Part shown: piece by piece, positions 33,991-44,136 of the stretch | Numbering within the stretch: the first letter of the stretch is position 1 | Layout: every line of letters begins with the position of its first letter | Assembly (NCBI GenBank): GCA_014529385.2 | Contig: CM043949.1 | Coordinates: 110,325,977 to 110,389,976 of the forward strand | Source: Adiantum capillus-veneris | Lineage: Eukaryota > Streptophyta > Polypodiopsida > Polypodiales > Pteridaceae | Length of the DNA: 64,000 nucleotides | Reading direction: 5' to 3' | Notes under the pieces: model-generated | Told to the model about the DNA's origin: nothing | Seen by the model: the letters and a program-made list of their open reading frames with translations, nothing else | Databases searched by the model: none | Translations under genes and position numbers: made by a program

Positions 33991-35016
33991 ACTTCTGTCA
34001 CGTGCACATCTAACCCTATGTGCATGTGAACAAGCTATCTCAGGTCTAGGGTTCAGGTTAGCCTAGGAAGTGTTTTGGCACCTTTGTGAGCCTATGCGCA
34101 GGCCGTGCATGTCCAGGCACTTAGATTAGTTGCATATCCTCTGATTGCACACAACATGATCATTAGCATGACATTCAGTACCCATCATGAGCGTTTTACA
34201 AAGCGTAGAACCCTTTTTCCCAAAATACACATTTTTCACTTATTTATTAATAAGTGACTTTTGTTGGAAAAGTAAGTAGGGCAAATTGCTAAGAAAATGT
34301 AAAAGAAACCCAATGGTCACTCAGTAGAAGCATAAGAAGTAGCAGAAGGAGCTCAGGCAACTTGCAGTGCATCTTCTCAGCAAGACCGGCAGGAAACCAT
34401 CAGCATTTTCAGCCTTCAATACCAAGCGCTTTTGCACCAGCAGATCAGCCTTGGCGTTTTCCAATTGCAGATCAGCCTGGTGTTTTTGCAATTCAGCAGG
34501 TCAGCCCTAGCATTTCCTAACTTGCAGAAATAGACCAGCGTTTTCAGTTTTCAGCATTCTGCAGTAGTAGACCGTATCAATGTTTTCAGATCTCCATCTC
34601 GGTAGCAGATCCTCGTCGCGTCGCAAAATTCAGCCAACGTTTCAAAATTCAAGAGATCAATCCTTTCATTTTCAGATTTCAGACCATCCTCGTCGTCGTC
34701 CTCATAGTCGTCGACATCGTCGACAAGTCCATTGCATCTAGACCATTGTAGCATAGACCTCTCTCGCCATAGAGAGGGGGGCCCTTGGAGGAGGGTTTGA
34801 GAACCGTTTGGTGTCGTATTCTTCTCTCTCTCTCTCTCTCTCTCTCAGTCTCAACACTTTCATTCACAATAGCATTCACTTTGTTTGTGATCATTGCACT
34901 CTCTCTAAAGGAACAGAAGGCTCTCCCTTCTGTAAGTAAAAGGAACCCTTGAGCACAGTTCGGAGCACTCATCTTGAGCAATATCAACATTCACTTCCGC
35001 TGCACCTTACAACTTC
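33991..35016. mobile_element. solo LTR D nested in LTR of C
   Basis: A 1016-base segment (33996-35011) from TGTCACGTGCAC to GCACCTTACA, with TG..CA ends and a perfect five-base target duplication ACTTC on both sides. It contains a (CT)n tract at 34823-34846 and no retrotransposon genes. An inverse fragment of the same family lies at 42291-42613. Confidence 0.88.
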
Positions 35017-35514
35017 ATTAGGCAAGGCTTGACTCTGGTGTGAGGGTGTGTGTGTGTGCTCTCTCTAGCTCCTACAATGAGGGGTCGCCCCCCCTTGAGT
35101 AGGGATTTTGTTGACTTTTGGGAACACCTTGAATCCCTTAAGCACCTTAGTCATAGAGCACATTAGCACCTTAGTCATTAAGCACCTCAAGCACCTTAGT
35201 CAGCAAGCACGACAAGCACCTCAAGCTTGGGCCGGGTTCCCACCTCAAGTACAACCCTAGCTTGCCTAAGGTCAAGGGATTTTTAACACTAACCTTTGGA
35301 GGTCTTTAATGAAGCTAACCCTAAGGTCTTCAAACTCCATTAGCTAACCTTGCTCTTTGACAGACCATCTCTTGTTTGGATCCCTTTAATCTTGGCTCCG
35401 TGTTGAGATAGATCCACAAGCACATGTCTATATTCTAACCCTTGTTCCTGTTTATTTTCCTACATTAAATGATCATTTTAATATGACAAATCATTTGGGT
35501 TAGATTTTATAACA

Positions 35515-35527
35515 TTACCTCCCTCTT
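35515..35527 (-). promoter_or_regulatory. polypurine tract of element C
   Basis: Minus strand AAGAGGGAGGTAA directly before the LTR start TGTTATAAAATC. Confidence 0.78.
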
Positions 35528-35879
35528 GAAACCATAGTCATCCTCGACTATGAGGTAGAAGAGATAAAGCCTTAGTCATTAGTCGATGTTTCTTAGCGGA
35601 TAGAGGATCCCTTTTTACCCTACGACAACATTTCAAGATGGATGACTAATCCATTTGGTGCTTGGGAGACGTAGCTGCCGCAAGCGTGTCTGCTCTCTAG
35701 TCCATTTCATTCTCTTAAAATAGTGTGAGAAATCCTACTTGGTGTTTGAGAGACGTCGTTATCACAAACATGATTCTAAGCATGTATACTATTTAAATTT
35801 GCTCACAATAAAAAGAGAATTAGTCTTATAAGACAAAAACATTGGTTATTTAAAAGAAACATGTACATTTGCTTACTCT

Positions 35880-36294
35880 AATGTAACATTGTAAGCATTG
35901 ACAAGGTTCATAGTATCCTAATGCTGTATTTCTTGCATCCATCTAGCATTTTCAAAAGGATAATTTTTGAACTTAATAAGATACCGTCGGATAATCTTAC
36001 CATGCCGTAGTACCTTGTCTTCATGCTGAAGGATAGCTTCGGGTTGTAGCATCTCTTCTTGGTCTTCGATTTCTGGGGGTCTTCAATAATTGGTTTTCTT
36101 GGCGACTCTTCTTTGTAGGGCTTAAGTAGGCTCACATGAAAAGCATTGTGTATGAGCCAATGGTTGGGCAACTTGAGTTGATAAGCCATGTCATTGATTG
36201 GCTTCAAGATTTGAAAAGGACGATAGTATTTTTTTGTTAGTTTAGCATAATACTTTTGATGGTCCGTATGATTTTTGGCTGTCGTTTGCCTCAA
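35880..36294 (-). pseudogene. integrase C-terminus and chromodomain-like end of C
   Basis: The minus-strand frame reads MAYQLKLPNHWLIHNAFHVS and LLKPYKEESP, the usual C-terminal part of gypsy integrase. After a frame change, RRYLIKFKNYPFENARWMQE appears, parallel to RRYLVKFKNYPP...KWMEE in element A. A TAG follows after EIQH. The shared module suggests that A and C belong to related chromovirus lineages. Confidence 0.8.
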
Positions 36295-36375
36295 TCGAGT
36301 CTTGGGAAACTTAAGTAAGACCCAATTATTTTCTTTGAATGTTAAAGCCCTTCTGTGCTTATCAACAACAATCTT

Positions 36376-37240
36376 TTACCTTTGTTGAGAGATGGATATA
36401 TCTTCCTTAATCTTTTGGAAAGATTCTTGTAGGTCACGGCTATACTCATCAGCAACGAAGATCTTCCCATGTACTTTAAGTAGCAAGGGACTTTTAGGTC
36501 TTCCCTCTATGATCTCAAAAGGTGCCTTTCCCGTAGTAGTATGGACAATATTATTGTATGCATACTCTATAAGGGGTAAATACTTTTCCATTGTGAGCGT
36601 CGATCTACTTTGGTAACATAAGTCTTTAGTAGATAGAGAATCGTAAGATTGGCTATCTCACTTTGGCCATCCGTTTGTGAGTGATAGGCCGAAGAGAAAT
36701 TCAATCTTGTACCTAGATTTTCAAAGAGGTCTTTTCAAAAATTACTGGTCATGCTAAGATCTCTATCTGACACGATAGATGTTGGCAATCCATGGTGTTT
36801 AAAAATCTGAGATATGAAGAGAGTTGCCATTTGGTGTGCCTTAATAGTCTTTTTGACAAGAATAAAGTTTGCTTGCTTGCTAAACCTGTCGACTATTGTC
36901 CATATTGACGTATTCCCATGGATAGACTTGGGTAATCCAAAGATAAAATCCATGAATATACTCTCCCATGGTGAATTAAGGATTGACAATGACTTGAGTA
37001 ATCCAGGTTGCTTCCCACTATCATACTTGGTCTTTTGACATACTACACATTTTGAAACATAGTTTTGTATGTCTACTTTCATGGTAGGGCAATAGAAGTA
37101 CGTCTCTACTCCTCGAAGTGTAGATTGAATGCCCCTATGTCCCGCATAGGAAGGAGCATAAGATTCATACATAACTTTCTTACGAAGGGAGTGGGTAACA
37201 TCTAGCTTATTGCCATGGAGAAGATAACCATCCTGCAAGG
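36376..37240 (-). pseudogene. integrase of element C
   Basis: The zinc finger has the HHCC arrangement (AGHRGIQSTLRGVETYFYCP, then CVVCQKTKYD). Core aspartates are in IFMDFIFGLPK and IVSDRDLSMTSNF. The reading then hits a stop and continues in another frame with YLPLIEYAYNNIVHTTTGKA and PFEIIEGRPKSP. The glutamate segment lies in the disrupted stretch near 36.63-36.73 kb. It is non-functional. Confidence 0.88.
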
Positions 37241-38560
37241 TGAATGGTTCTTCTTTCTTCCCCAATGCAAGGGCTGACATTATGTCTCTAAAGTTCGGGT
37301 CGGTAGCATACTCATCTATCATAGAAGATAGATCATTGTGAGTTGCTATAGACACCGCATTAAGTCTTGATTGTCGTGAAAGTGCATCGGCCACTTGATT
37401 ATGCTTACGAACAATGTGAGCAATATGAAAATAAAATTGCGAAAGAAAATTTGTCCACCTCATTTGTTTGTCGGAAAGCTTGGTTTGCGTCATGAAGTAG
37501 TTGAGACTTTGATGGTCCGTTCGCAAAATAAATGGAGCCCCAGTAGATAGTGCTTCCATGTGTCTAGGGTATGTAGAACAACTAAAAGATCTTTTTCGTA
37601 TATGCCTAAGACTCGCTCATCGGCATTGAGCCTTCGGCACTCATATGCTATGGCATGCCCTTCTTGAAGCAAAACTGCTCCAAGGCAATCACCACAAGCA
37701 TCACATTGGACCTCAAATGGCTTTGAGAGATCCGGAAGCCATAAGGATTGGTTGGGAGGTAAGCTTCTCTTTGAGCTTGTCAAAAGCATTTTGCTCTTTA
37801 GCAGTCCATGAGTACTTAATGTTCTTCTATGTTATTTGAGAAAATTTGTCATGCAATGGTTCTGCTATTTGAGAAAATTTGGCTATGAAGCATCTACAAT
37901 ATGCACACATACCAATAAAGCTTCTTAGCTCATGTAGATTCCTTGGATTAGGCCATGGTAATAAAAAGCTTGTTCTCCCTCAAGGCTTGAAAAATCACCT
38001 GGAGATATTGCTTGTGTTCCTCTGAGGATTTGGAGTAGATGATGATATCATCAAAGAACACTCCAATGAATTTGTGGTTGAGTCTAAAGATTGAATGTGG
38101 CCGGTGCATTAGTCAAGCCATAAGGCATGCCTAGATATTCATAAAGACCAAATGTTGTACGGAACGCGGTCTTTAAGATATCTTCATTCACTATCCTTAT
38201 TTGATGATAGCCTTTTTTAAGGTCAATCCTACTTTTACTTTTTTAAGGTCAATCCTACTGAAGTAGATCGAACCTTGTAGCTTATAAAACATATCTTCTA
38301 CTCGCGGTATGAGAAATTTGTTTTTGATAGTGATACGGTTTAGCGCTCGATAGTCTACGCACATGCACTATGTACCATCTTTCTTTTGCACTAGAAGGAT
38401 TGGAGAATAAAAGGGAGAGGAGCTAGGCCTCACCATCCCTTTGTCTACCAATTCTTGTACTTGCCTCATGATCTCTTCTTGTTGAGCTTGGGAAACTCAA
38501 TAAGGAGGCTTGTTAGGCGGTGAGCTTCTTGGTAAGAGCTCAATTCGATGGTCATCATCC
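37241..38560 (-). pseudogene. RT and RNase H of element C
   Basis: RNase H is best preserved: KPFEVQCDACGDCLGAVLLQ, YEKDLLVVLHTLDTWKHYLL, then RTDHQSLNYFMTQTKLSDKQ and NQVADALSRQSR. The RT core between about 37.8 and 38.56 kb is recognisable only in pieces, for example the reverse of GGCATGCCTTATGGCTTGAC (MPYGLT) and a segment coding for IDYRALN-like sequence near 38.35 kb. A short direct duplication (TTTTTAAGGTCAATCCTACT) near 38.2-38.26 kb and several stops disrupt it. Confidence 0.82.
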
Positions 38561-38699
38561 CCTCATTTTGGAGGTAAGTCCAAAGGGATATCATCGATGA
38601 ACACATCTTGGAATCCATTTAGAAAATTAGACAAGTCTCTTTCTTCTTGATTCCTAACACTTTGCTTTGTTAAAACATTAGCATCATTTAGAGACTCTG

Positions 38700-39180
38700 A
38701 CAAAAATCATGTACGCAGAAATTGAGGTTTTCATTGACTTATCAAAAGCAGGTGAATTTACAAGTCGTATAGTACGATCGGACTCACTAGCATCTATATA
38801 CATATTCTTTTCCTTGTAGGTGAAGTAGATTCTCCTTTCAGGGAACTTCATGTTGGCAGCCATGCGGTTGAACCATGGTGTCCCTAGGATAAAATCCTCA
38901 TGTTGGAGAGAAGAGATGAAAAAGTTTTATTTGTCGACGTAGCTTTGGACATGAAGCCTCAATTGCCCAATCAAGGGAGTAACGAAGGCTTGCTATCCCT
39001 TGAAAGCTCCATCGGCAGTTACAATATCTCCCATCTCGAAAGCTTGAACGCCCAACTTAGTGGCCGACTCCGTTGATATGAAGTTGTGAGTAGAGCAAGG
39101 GTCAAACAAGATGAAGGCATCATGCTCCCTTACCTTTCCCCAAGCATAGGAGAGAGGTGATCCTTTGCATTGAGCATCCT
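38700..39180 (-). pseudogene. protease region of element C
   Basis: Decayed minus-strand sequence around 39.09 kb encodes a FILFDPCSTHNF-like segment, the usual retropepsin site (ILFDSGATHSF in relatives), and the following sequence fits the protease fold region. Read by eye only. Confidence 0.5.
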
Positions 39181-39239
39181 CGTTTAGAGCTTTGATCGTG
39201 GAAGCTCTAGGAGTCTCATTGCGGGCATTTCTCTTGGGG

Positions 39240-40774
39240 CAAGAACGATAGCCATGTCCTTTTCTACACTAAAAACATTTGTGGTCCTTACGAAAAGCTT
39301 CAACCTCTTCAGGAGAGTTAATTTTTGCCTTTGTAAACTCCCTTCTCCTTGGACCGATTGTTGTTGTTGTTGTTGGAATTGCCTTGGGAAGAATTTTGAG
39401 CATTATTTTTCCCCTTTGCATCATTTTTGTCTTTGTTTTTCATGGGCTTGACATTCCTTCTAGCCCCTTGTTGGAAATTGATGCGTGAAGCAACCATAGT
39501 GTGGTGTATTACTTCGGTGATAGAACCAAACCGTTGAGAGTTTGATGTATTCGGCCATCTCCTCAGGTAATCCCGCACAGAATTGTTGCTTTTGCTCGGT
39601 GAAGTCTATCTTTTGAAAGATAGTAGCCTTGAGATGTAAATCCCAAAACTTGTCTACATGTGGATAGACTTCCGAGAGAGAAGCTTCAAGCTGCGCCATT
39701 CGGTAAGCACTTAGTCCTTTGCATCGCTTGCAAGGAATTGCTTCATGATGGAAACTCGTAGAGTTTTTTACGTCTTTGGGACTTCGCCGTTGCTACGAAG
39801 GCTAGCCCACCATTGGCGAGCAGATTTCTAGAAGTGCATAGCTACATGGCGTAGCTTGGAGGACTCCGTGAAGCCCTTGTCTCCAAAGGACGCAACAAAT
39901 TGCTAGATGAAGGCCAATACTTTGTCAGTAGCACCGAAGGTGCCATCATAGGTGAGAAAAGAGATACTCTTTCCTCCCTCTTTGATTCTTGAGCTTTTGG
40001 AACCTTCGCCATGCAGAGTAAGATTTGCGATGTCCTCTCCTCTTGTATTCTCTAAGAGAATAGCTGTTGCTTTCCTTGAAAGAGGAGGAAGGTGAAGAAG
40101 AAGAAGACCTCTTTCTTGGATTTTTCTTCCTTTTTTTCCTCTCTTCCCTTTCGGAGTGACGAGGAGAAGGACTGTGCGTTGACCGTTTTCTCTTAGGAGG
40201 AGTTGGCAACTGACCGCTGTCTTCGTGGAGCTACATCTTCAAAGGAATTTAGGGATTCGCTTCTTTCTCGTTCTTTGGATTCCTCCTCTCTTATGGGAGA
40301 GAGTCTTCTATTGGGAGTCTCATCAAGAGGCCTCCTAAGCTCTCTCTCCTCTTGGAGAGGAAGGAAAATCCCATAGGCACAAAGTTGTTGGGTAACTTCG
40401 GCTTGCAAAGTAGGGTTGCCCATAGCTTGATGCAACTTAGTAACAAGATAATTAACAAACATGGGGGCATCATCATTAGCACCTTCATGGTGCAAAATCA
40501 TTAGCACCTTCGGCTTGCAAAGCAGGGTTGCCCATAGCTTGATGCAGCCTAGTAACAAGATAATTAACAAACATGGGGGCATCATCATTAGCACCTTCAT
40601 GGGGGCATCATCATCAACACCTTCATGTGCAAAATCAAAGTTATCAATGTTCATTCTACTCTCTTGGTTATTGTCAGCCATGCTAATTAAACTTTTGTAT
40701 AGAATTACTTTGTGCTTAGTACCCTCAAAAACCTTAGTCTCTACTCTTCTTTGCCTTTGAAAATTAGTTCTCAA
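39240..40774 (-). pseudogene. gag of element C
   Basis: A minus-strand frame from about 40.77 kb carries acidic and RE/RS-rich linker sequence (ESKERERSESLNSFEDVA), followed by a Lys/Ser-rich stretch. The capsid part near 39.7-39.5 kb has QKIDFTEQKQQFCAGLPEEM, like the GL-P motif of element A. An Asn-rich region (SSQGNSNNNNNNRSKEKG) precedes a zinc knuckle near 39.26 kb that reads CF-stop-C..GHGYRSC, so one stop falls in the knuckle. A 112-base internal duplication shifts the N-terminal frame. Confidence 0.75.
40399..40622. repeat. 112-bp tandem duplication in gag of C
   Basis: CGGCTTGCAAAG(T/C)AGGGTTGC begins units at 40399 and 40511. 112 is not a multiple of three, so the gag frame changes in the repeat. 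A third, short partial unit (GGGGGCATCATCATCA) follows. Confidence 0.9.
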
Positions 40775-41066
40775 GTAGCCACGCCCGTGGTTTAGACACT
40801 GTTGATTGCAAAGACTAGTGGAGAGTGTCTAACATTGCTCAGTTGATTATGGTTCTTGTTAAGCTTGCTCGTAGCTCAATAACGGTTAAGCCAAAGGCAA
40901 GCCTTGAGAGACTCTATTATTAAGACTATAGTTCCCAACGGTGTACCTTGAACTAAGTCCTTAACCAAGATAATAGATCCCTGTCCCACTTACCCTATTG
41001 CAATGAACAGGTCCAACCTTTCATGGACCATTTACAGACCTCTCTTCTTAAGTAAGAAAAGAGAAA

Positions 41067-41085
41067 CCAATAGCTCTGATACCAA
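41067..41085 (-). promoter_or_regulatory. primer binding site of element C (initiator Met tRNA type)
   Basis: Minus strand TTGGTATCAGAGCTATTGG next to the LTR end TTACA. TGGTATCAGAGC is the classic plant site complementary to tRNA-iMet. Confidence 0.9.
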
Positions 41086-41222
41086 TGTAATGGAAATGGC
41101 CTATGAACTTTGAGAATAGCGGAATTAAGAGAATTAGAGTGAGCATTTTTGTGAGACTACTTTGAGAGCATAGAGGGTGAACTTAATTAGTGGTAGCAAC
41201 ATAACCATTATACTTAATTCAC

Positions 41223-41453
41223 TTGGCACGAACAATACTTTGGCATGAGAGAGAGTTAGAGAACATGACAACAGTTGAGGACCAAATTTATGTGAAGCCT
41301 GTCCCCCCTCCAATAGGCTTTTGTATTATAGATTCTCCCATGAAGAGAGACTTGGTACAATACAATCTTTGTGTTCCTTGTGACCTAGGTGATGCAATGA
41401 AGATAGAAAGCTTCATGCATCACGAGCATAACATAAACTTTGTAAAGCATTAA
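41223..41453 (+). other. antisense ORF in the right LTR of C
   Basis: A 76-codon frame matching 28168-28356 apart from A/V and L/P changes after YVKP, with MARTILWHERELEN added at the front. No family recognised. Confidence 0.4.
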
Positions 41454-42290
41454 CCATCCCCGGCCTCAATCCCAAGGCCTCAAACACCTTCGAAGGTGGA
41501 GAGAGCTAGCGAGGAATGAGGGTAAGGAAGAGGAAGAAGAAGTAACATACGAGAAAGAGATAGTTCCTCACTCATCATCACTCTTCTTGCATAGCATAGC
41601 ATAATAGCATAATAATGATGAAGAAGATGACAAGCTTAAGCATTGGAGCACGGCTCTTGGTTGATTTGCATTCCATAGCCAAGAGTGTTGGTGTAGGCTC
41701 TCAACTTCACAACAAGGTTGGAGAAGAAGATGGAGCTCTTGCACTTTGCACTTCACACAATGAGAGAGAGAGTGTGTGTGTGTGTGTATGGGAGAGTATA
41801 CCCCCCCAAGCTAGCCCCTAGCTTCCTTGGTCGACCCTCCCTTGTAGCTCATGCTAGAAGATGATTGGACCCCTACAACCCTAGCCAATCACATGCAGGG
41901 TGCATATCAAGCAACCATGCTAGCCTTTGGACAAGTGTCCCCCTTTCCCCTTTGAGAGAGAGGAATTGATAAATGGATAATCAATTAAATATTAGCTAAA
42001 TTATCATTGGACCCCTTGAGAGGCCAACCAATAGGCTTTAGGCCCACCACGAGGTCAACATGAAGAGGAACTTGACAAGTGTCCTTGTTACTTCATTAGG
42101 CAAGGCTTGATTTTGGTGTGAGGGTGTGTGTGTGCTCTCTAGCTCCTACAATGAGGGCTCGCCCCTCCTTGAATAGGGATCTTGTTGATTTTTGAGAACA
42201 CCTTGAACCCCTTAAGCACCTTAGTCATGGAGGACCTTAGCACCTTAGTCAGCAAGCACCTCAAGCACCTATTCAGCAAGCACGATGTAA

Positions 42291-42613
42291 GGTGCAACGG
42301 AATGAATGTTTGAACTTTGCTCAAGATGAGTGCTCTGAACTGTGCTCAAGGTTCCTTTTATTCTTATGGAAGGGAGAGCCTTCCGTTCTTAATGAGAGAG
42401 TGCAATGGACACAAACAAAGTGAATGGACACAGTGAATGGAAGTGCATGAGACTGAGAGATAGAGAAGAGAATACGACACCAGAGACGTTGTAAAACCCT
42501 CCTCCGAAGGCCCCACTCTCTATGGCGAGAGCGGTCTACTTATGATTGCACAAATCTCTACAATGCTTGGACTTGCCGACGATGTCGACGATGATGAGAC
42601 GGGTTGAAATCTA
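42291..42613. mobile_element. inverse fragment of LTR family D
   Basis: TGTAAGGTGCAACGGAATGA and the following 300 bases match the reverse complement of 35011 back to about 34.68 kb (for example GCTCAAGATGAGTGCTC). It is truncated at its far side, and about 50 bases of host LTR present at 35218-35268 are missing at the junction. Confidence 0.8.
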
Positions 42614-42722
42614 GGCTTGCCTAAGGTCAAGGGACTTTTAACACTAACCTTTGAATGTCTTTGATGAAGCTAACCCTAAGGTCTTTAAGCTCCATTAGCT
42701 AACCTTGCTCTTTGACAGACCT

Positions 42723-42901
42723 TGCCTAAGTTTGTGTACTCGCAGCTTGAGTGCTGCATTTACCTCTATGAGCTCTTGTATCTGGGCCTCGAATGCTGCG
42801 ATTCTCGCTTCTTGTCGAGCGGGGAGGTCCTTTATCGGTGCGGCTGCCACAACAAGGAAAATCTTGCGTGGGCGAGTCGTTGGTGTCCCGGGGGTGGACA
42901 T
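42723..42901 (-). pseudogene. coiled-coil N-terminal ORF1 fragment, probable half-LINE 5' part
   Basis: The minus-strand ATG at 42901 opens MSTPGTPTTRPRKIFLVV, then a heptad-like helix (ARIAAFEAQIQELIEVNAAL, LRVHKLRQG). The frame runs into LTR sequence at 42722. A coiled coil before an RRM-like region is the layout of LINE-1-type ORF1p, and the RRM/C-terminal half lies at 27515-27850 on the same strand, directly across element C. Together they suggest that C inserted into this gene. The coiled coil alone is not diagnostic; a gag N-terminus is an alternative. Confidence 0.45.
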
Positions 42902-43216
42902 CCTAAAAGCTGGGTATGGGTGTCGCCAACAAAGGTGGGTGAATGCCTACTGTGAGGGTTGTTAGGAGCTGGACTGAGTTGATGGCGGGCTCATGTGGTG
43001 TTGAATGTGCCTGCGAGGGGTGAGGCAAGGGCCGAGGTGTCTTTCGACACAGCTGATGGCGTCAGAAGCTGATGGTGGACTCTATGCAGATGGGTATCCC
43101 ACGTTGCCCCGAGCCATGGCTGCTCGGTGCAGATGGTTTGTTGTGCAATTGTACTTGGCGAGGGGTGAGGCAGGGGCTGAGGTTAATCTCCCCAGCCAGG
43201 CGTTGCCTTGCACCTA

Positions 43217-43440
43217 GCGGGGAGCAGCAAGAACAGGAAAGGAGGACGCAGGAGAGAGCAAACGCGAATCCGAGAGAGAGAAGAAGAAGAAAAACAAGAA
43301 GAAGAAGAGTAATTTAATGTCGTGGGAAACTATCCCAAGAGACCTTAAAGATCTAACCGACGAGGAAAGTTGAACTCAAGACCTGTTATTCAAGAGGGTC
43401 AGTGCTGGTAACCTGGCACGATTGCACACTCAAGGTAAGA
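43217..43440 (-). repeat. SINE-like element, inverse orientation
   Basis: Minus strand: GTGCAATCGTGCCAGGTTAC, then TTGAATAACAGGTCTTGAG and TTCAACTTTCC (B-box-like), AGGTCTCTTGGGATAGTTTC, and a TTC/CTT-rich tail extending to about 43.23 kb. It shares its central motifs with the units at 7.8-8.56 kb. Confidence 0.6.
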
Positions 43441-43490
43441 AAGTAAATTGAGAGGATCAAAGCAGTATAGTTGCTGCAAGCGGCCCTCAA

Positions 43491-43640
43491 CACTATCTAA
43501 CATGCTAATTGAATGAAGTGCAAGTGGTCAATGTGTTGACCTTTTTCTCAATCGTCCGTCCTCCTCGAGATCCCCGCAAGGAGTCCCCATCCGTTGATCC
43601 CCACCGCCTGCCCTTCATTTAATTAGCGTGTTAGATAGTG
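43491..43640. repeat. inverted repeat / foldback, 32-base arms
   Basis: Left arm 43491-43522 (CACTATCTAACATGCTAATT...) and right arm 43609-43640 are complementary at 29 of 32 positions, with two more G-T pairs. The loop is 86 bases. It could be a MITE remnant or a small-RNA-type foldback. Confidence 0.85.
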
Positions 43641-43809
43641 CTGTGGACAAGCGGCCAGCTCGATACACGCACACGTAGAATCATACAATCTCTCTTTCTC
43701 GATTGGATTGTATGCAAGCTTGGCCGCCCTTGATACCTTGATGTGGATAGCTATGTCGGACCTGCTTGAGCTGTTCAAAAGCTAGTGCTGATCAAGGCTA
43801 CTCAGCACC

Positions 43810-44015
43810 TCTTGTGTGCCACAACCCATCGTCGACATAGCCAGCAAGGGTGGGACTCGGGAGGCAGGGCTACAAAGTAGCGGTGGCTACAGAGAGGAGT
43901 CTGTTGAAGCTTGGCACAGCCCATCGTCGAACATAGGTAGCAAGGGGGGGAATGAAAGTCGGACTTGGGAGGCCAGGCTATAATTAGTAGCGAGGGGTAC
44001 AGAGACTCTGTGGAA
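43810..44015. repeat. imperfect tandem duplication, about 95 bases
   Basis: TG(C/G)CACA(A/G)CCCATCGTCGA begins units near 43817 and 43912. Both continue through AGCAAGG, GACT(C/T)GGGAGG and TACAGAGA. Confidence 0.8.
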
Positions 44016-44082
44016 GGTACGTACATCACAACAGAGAGAGCTTCTTTCAAAGGAAGTGACTAGCAAGGAGCCATGAACGCAG

Positions 44083-44084
<2 letters not shown>

Positions 44085-44129
<45 letters not shown>
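44085..44129. repeat. (TC)n microsatellite
   Basis: About 22 TC units immediately upstream of the LINE family 2 sequence. Confidence 0.95.
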
Positions 44130-44134
<5 letters not shown>

Positions 44135-44136
44135 CT

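Larger units (their letters stand above)
27908..35514 (-). repeat. 3' LTR of element C in four pieces
   Basis: The pieces are 27908-28730, 31938-32094, about 33829-33995 and 35012-35514, co-linear with 41086-42722. The outer end starts TGTAATGG and the inner end is TTTTATAACA. Between the pieces lie element B, an unidentified insertion and solo LTR D. The final piece has the repeated motif AGCACCTTAGTCA. Confidence 0.85.
27908..42722 (-). mobile_element. Ty3/gypsy chromovirus C with heavily invaded LTR
   Basis: This is a minus-strand element. The right (5') LTR is 41086-42722, the PBS is 41067-41085, gag to chromodomain run leftward from 40.77 to 35.9 kb, the polypurine tract is 35515-35527, and the left (3') LTR is 27908-35514. 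The left LTR is stretched to 7.6 kb by three insertions. The right LTR lacks about 180 bases of its outer end, so no target duplication can be checked. The right outer edge abuts what looks like the N-terminal part of the half-LINE interrupted at 27907. Confidence 0.85.
41086..42722 (-). repeat. 5' LTR of element C, outer end missing
   Basis: Co-linear with the left LTR pieces from TGTAATGG up to CTTTGACAGACC, where similarity stops. About 180 bases present at 35336-35514 are absent. It carries an inverse fragment of LTR family D at 42291-42613. Confidence 0.85.

Noticed and set aside
34551-34754. Acidic frame (DDVDDYEDDDEDG) in solo LTR D as a gene
   Set aside because: Encoded by a short GTC/GTCGTC-like repeat within an LTR; not conserved in the inverse copy at 42.5 kb.
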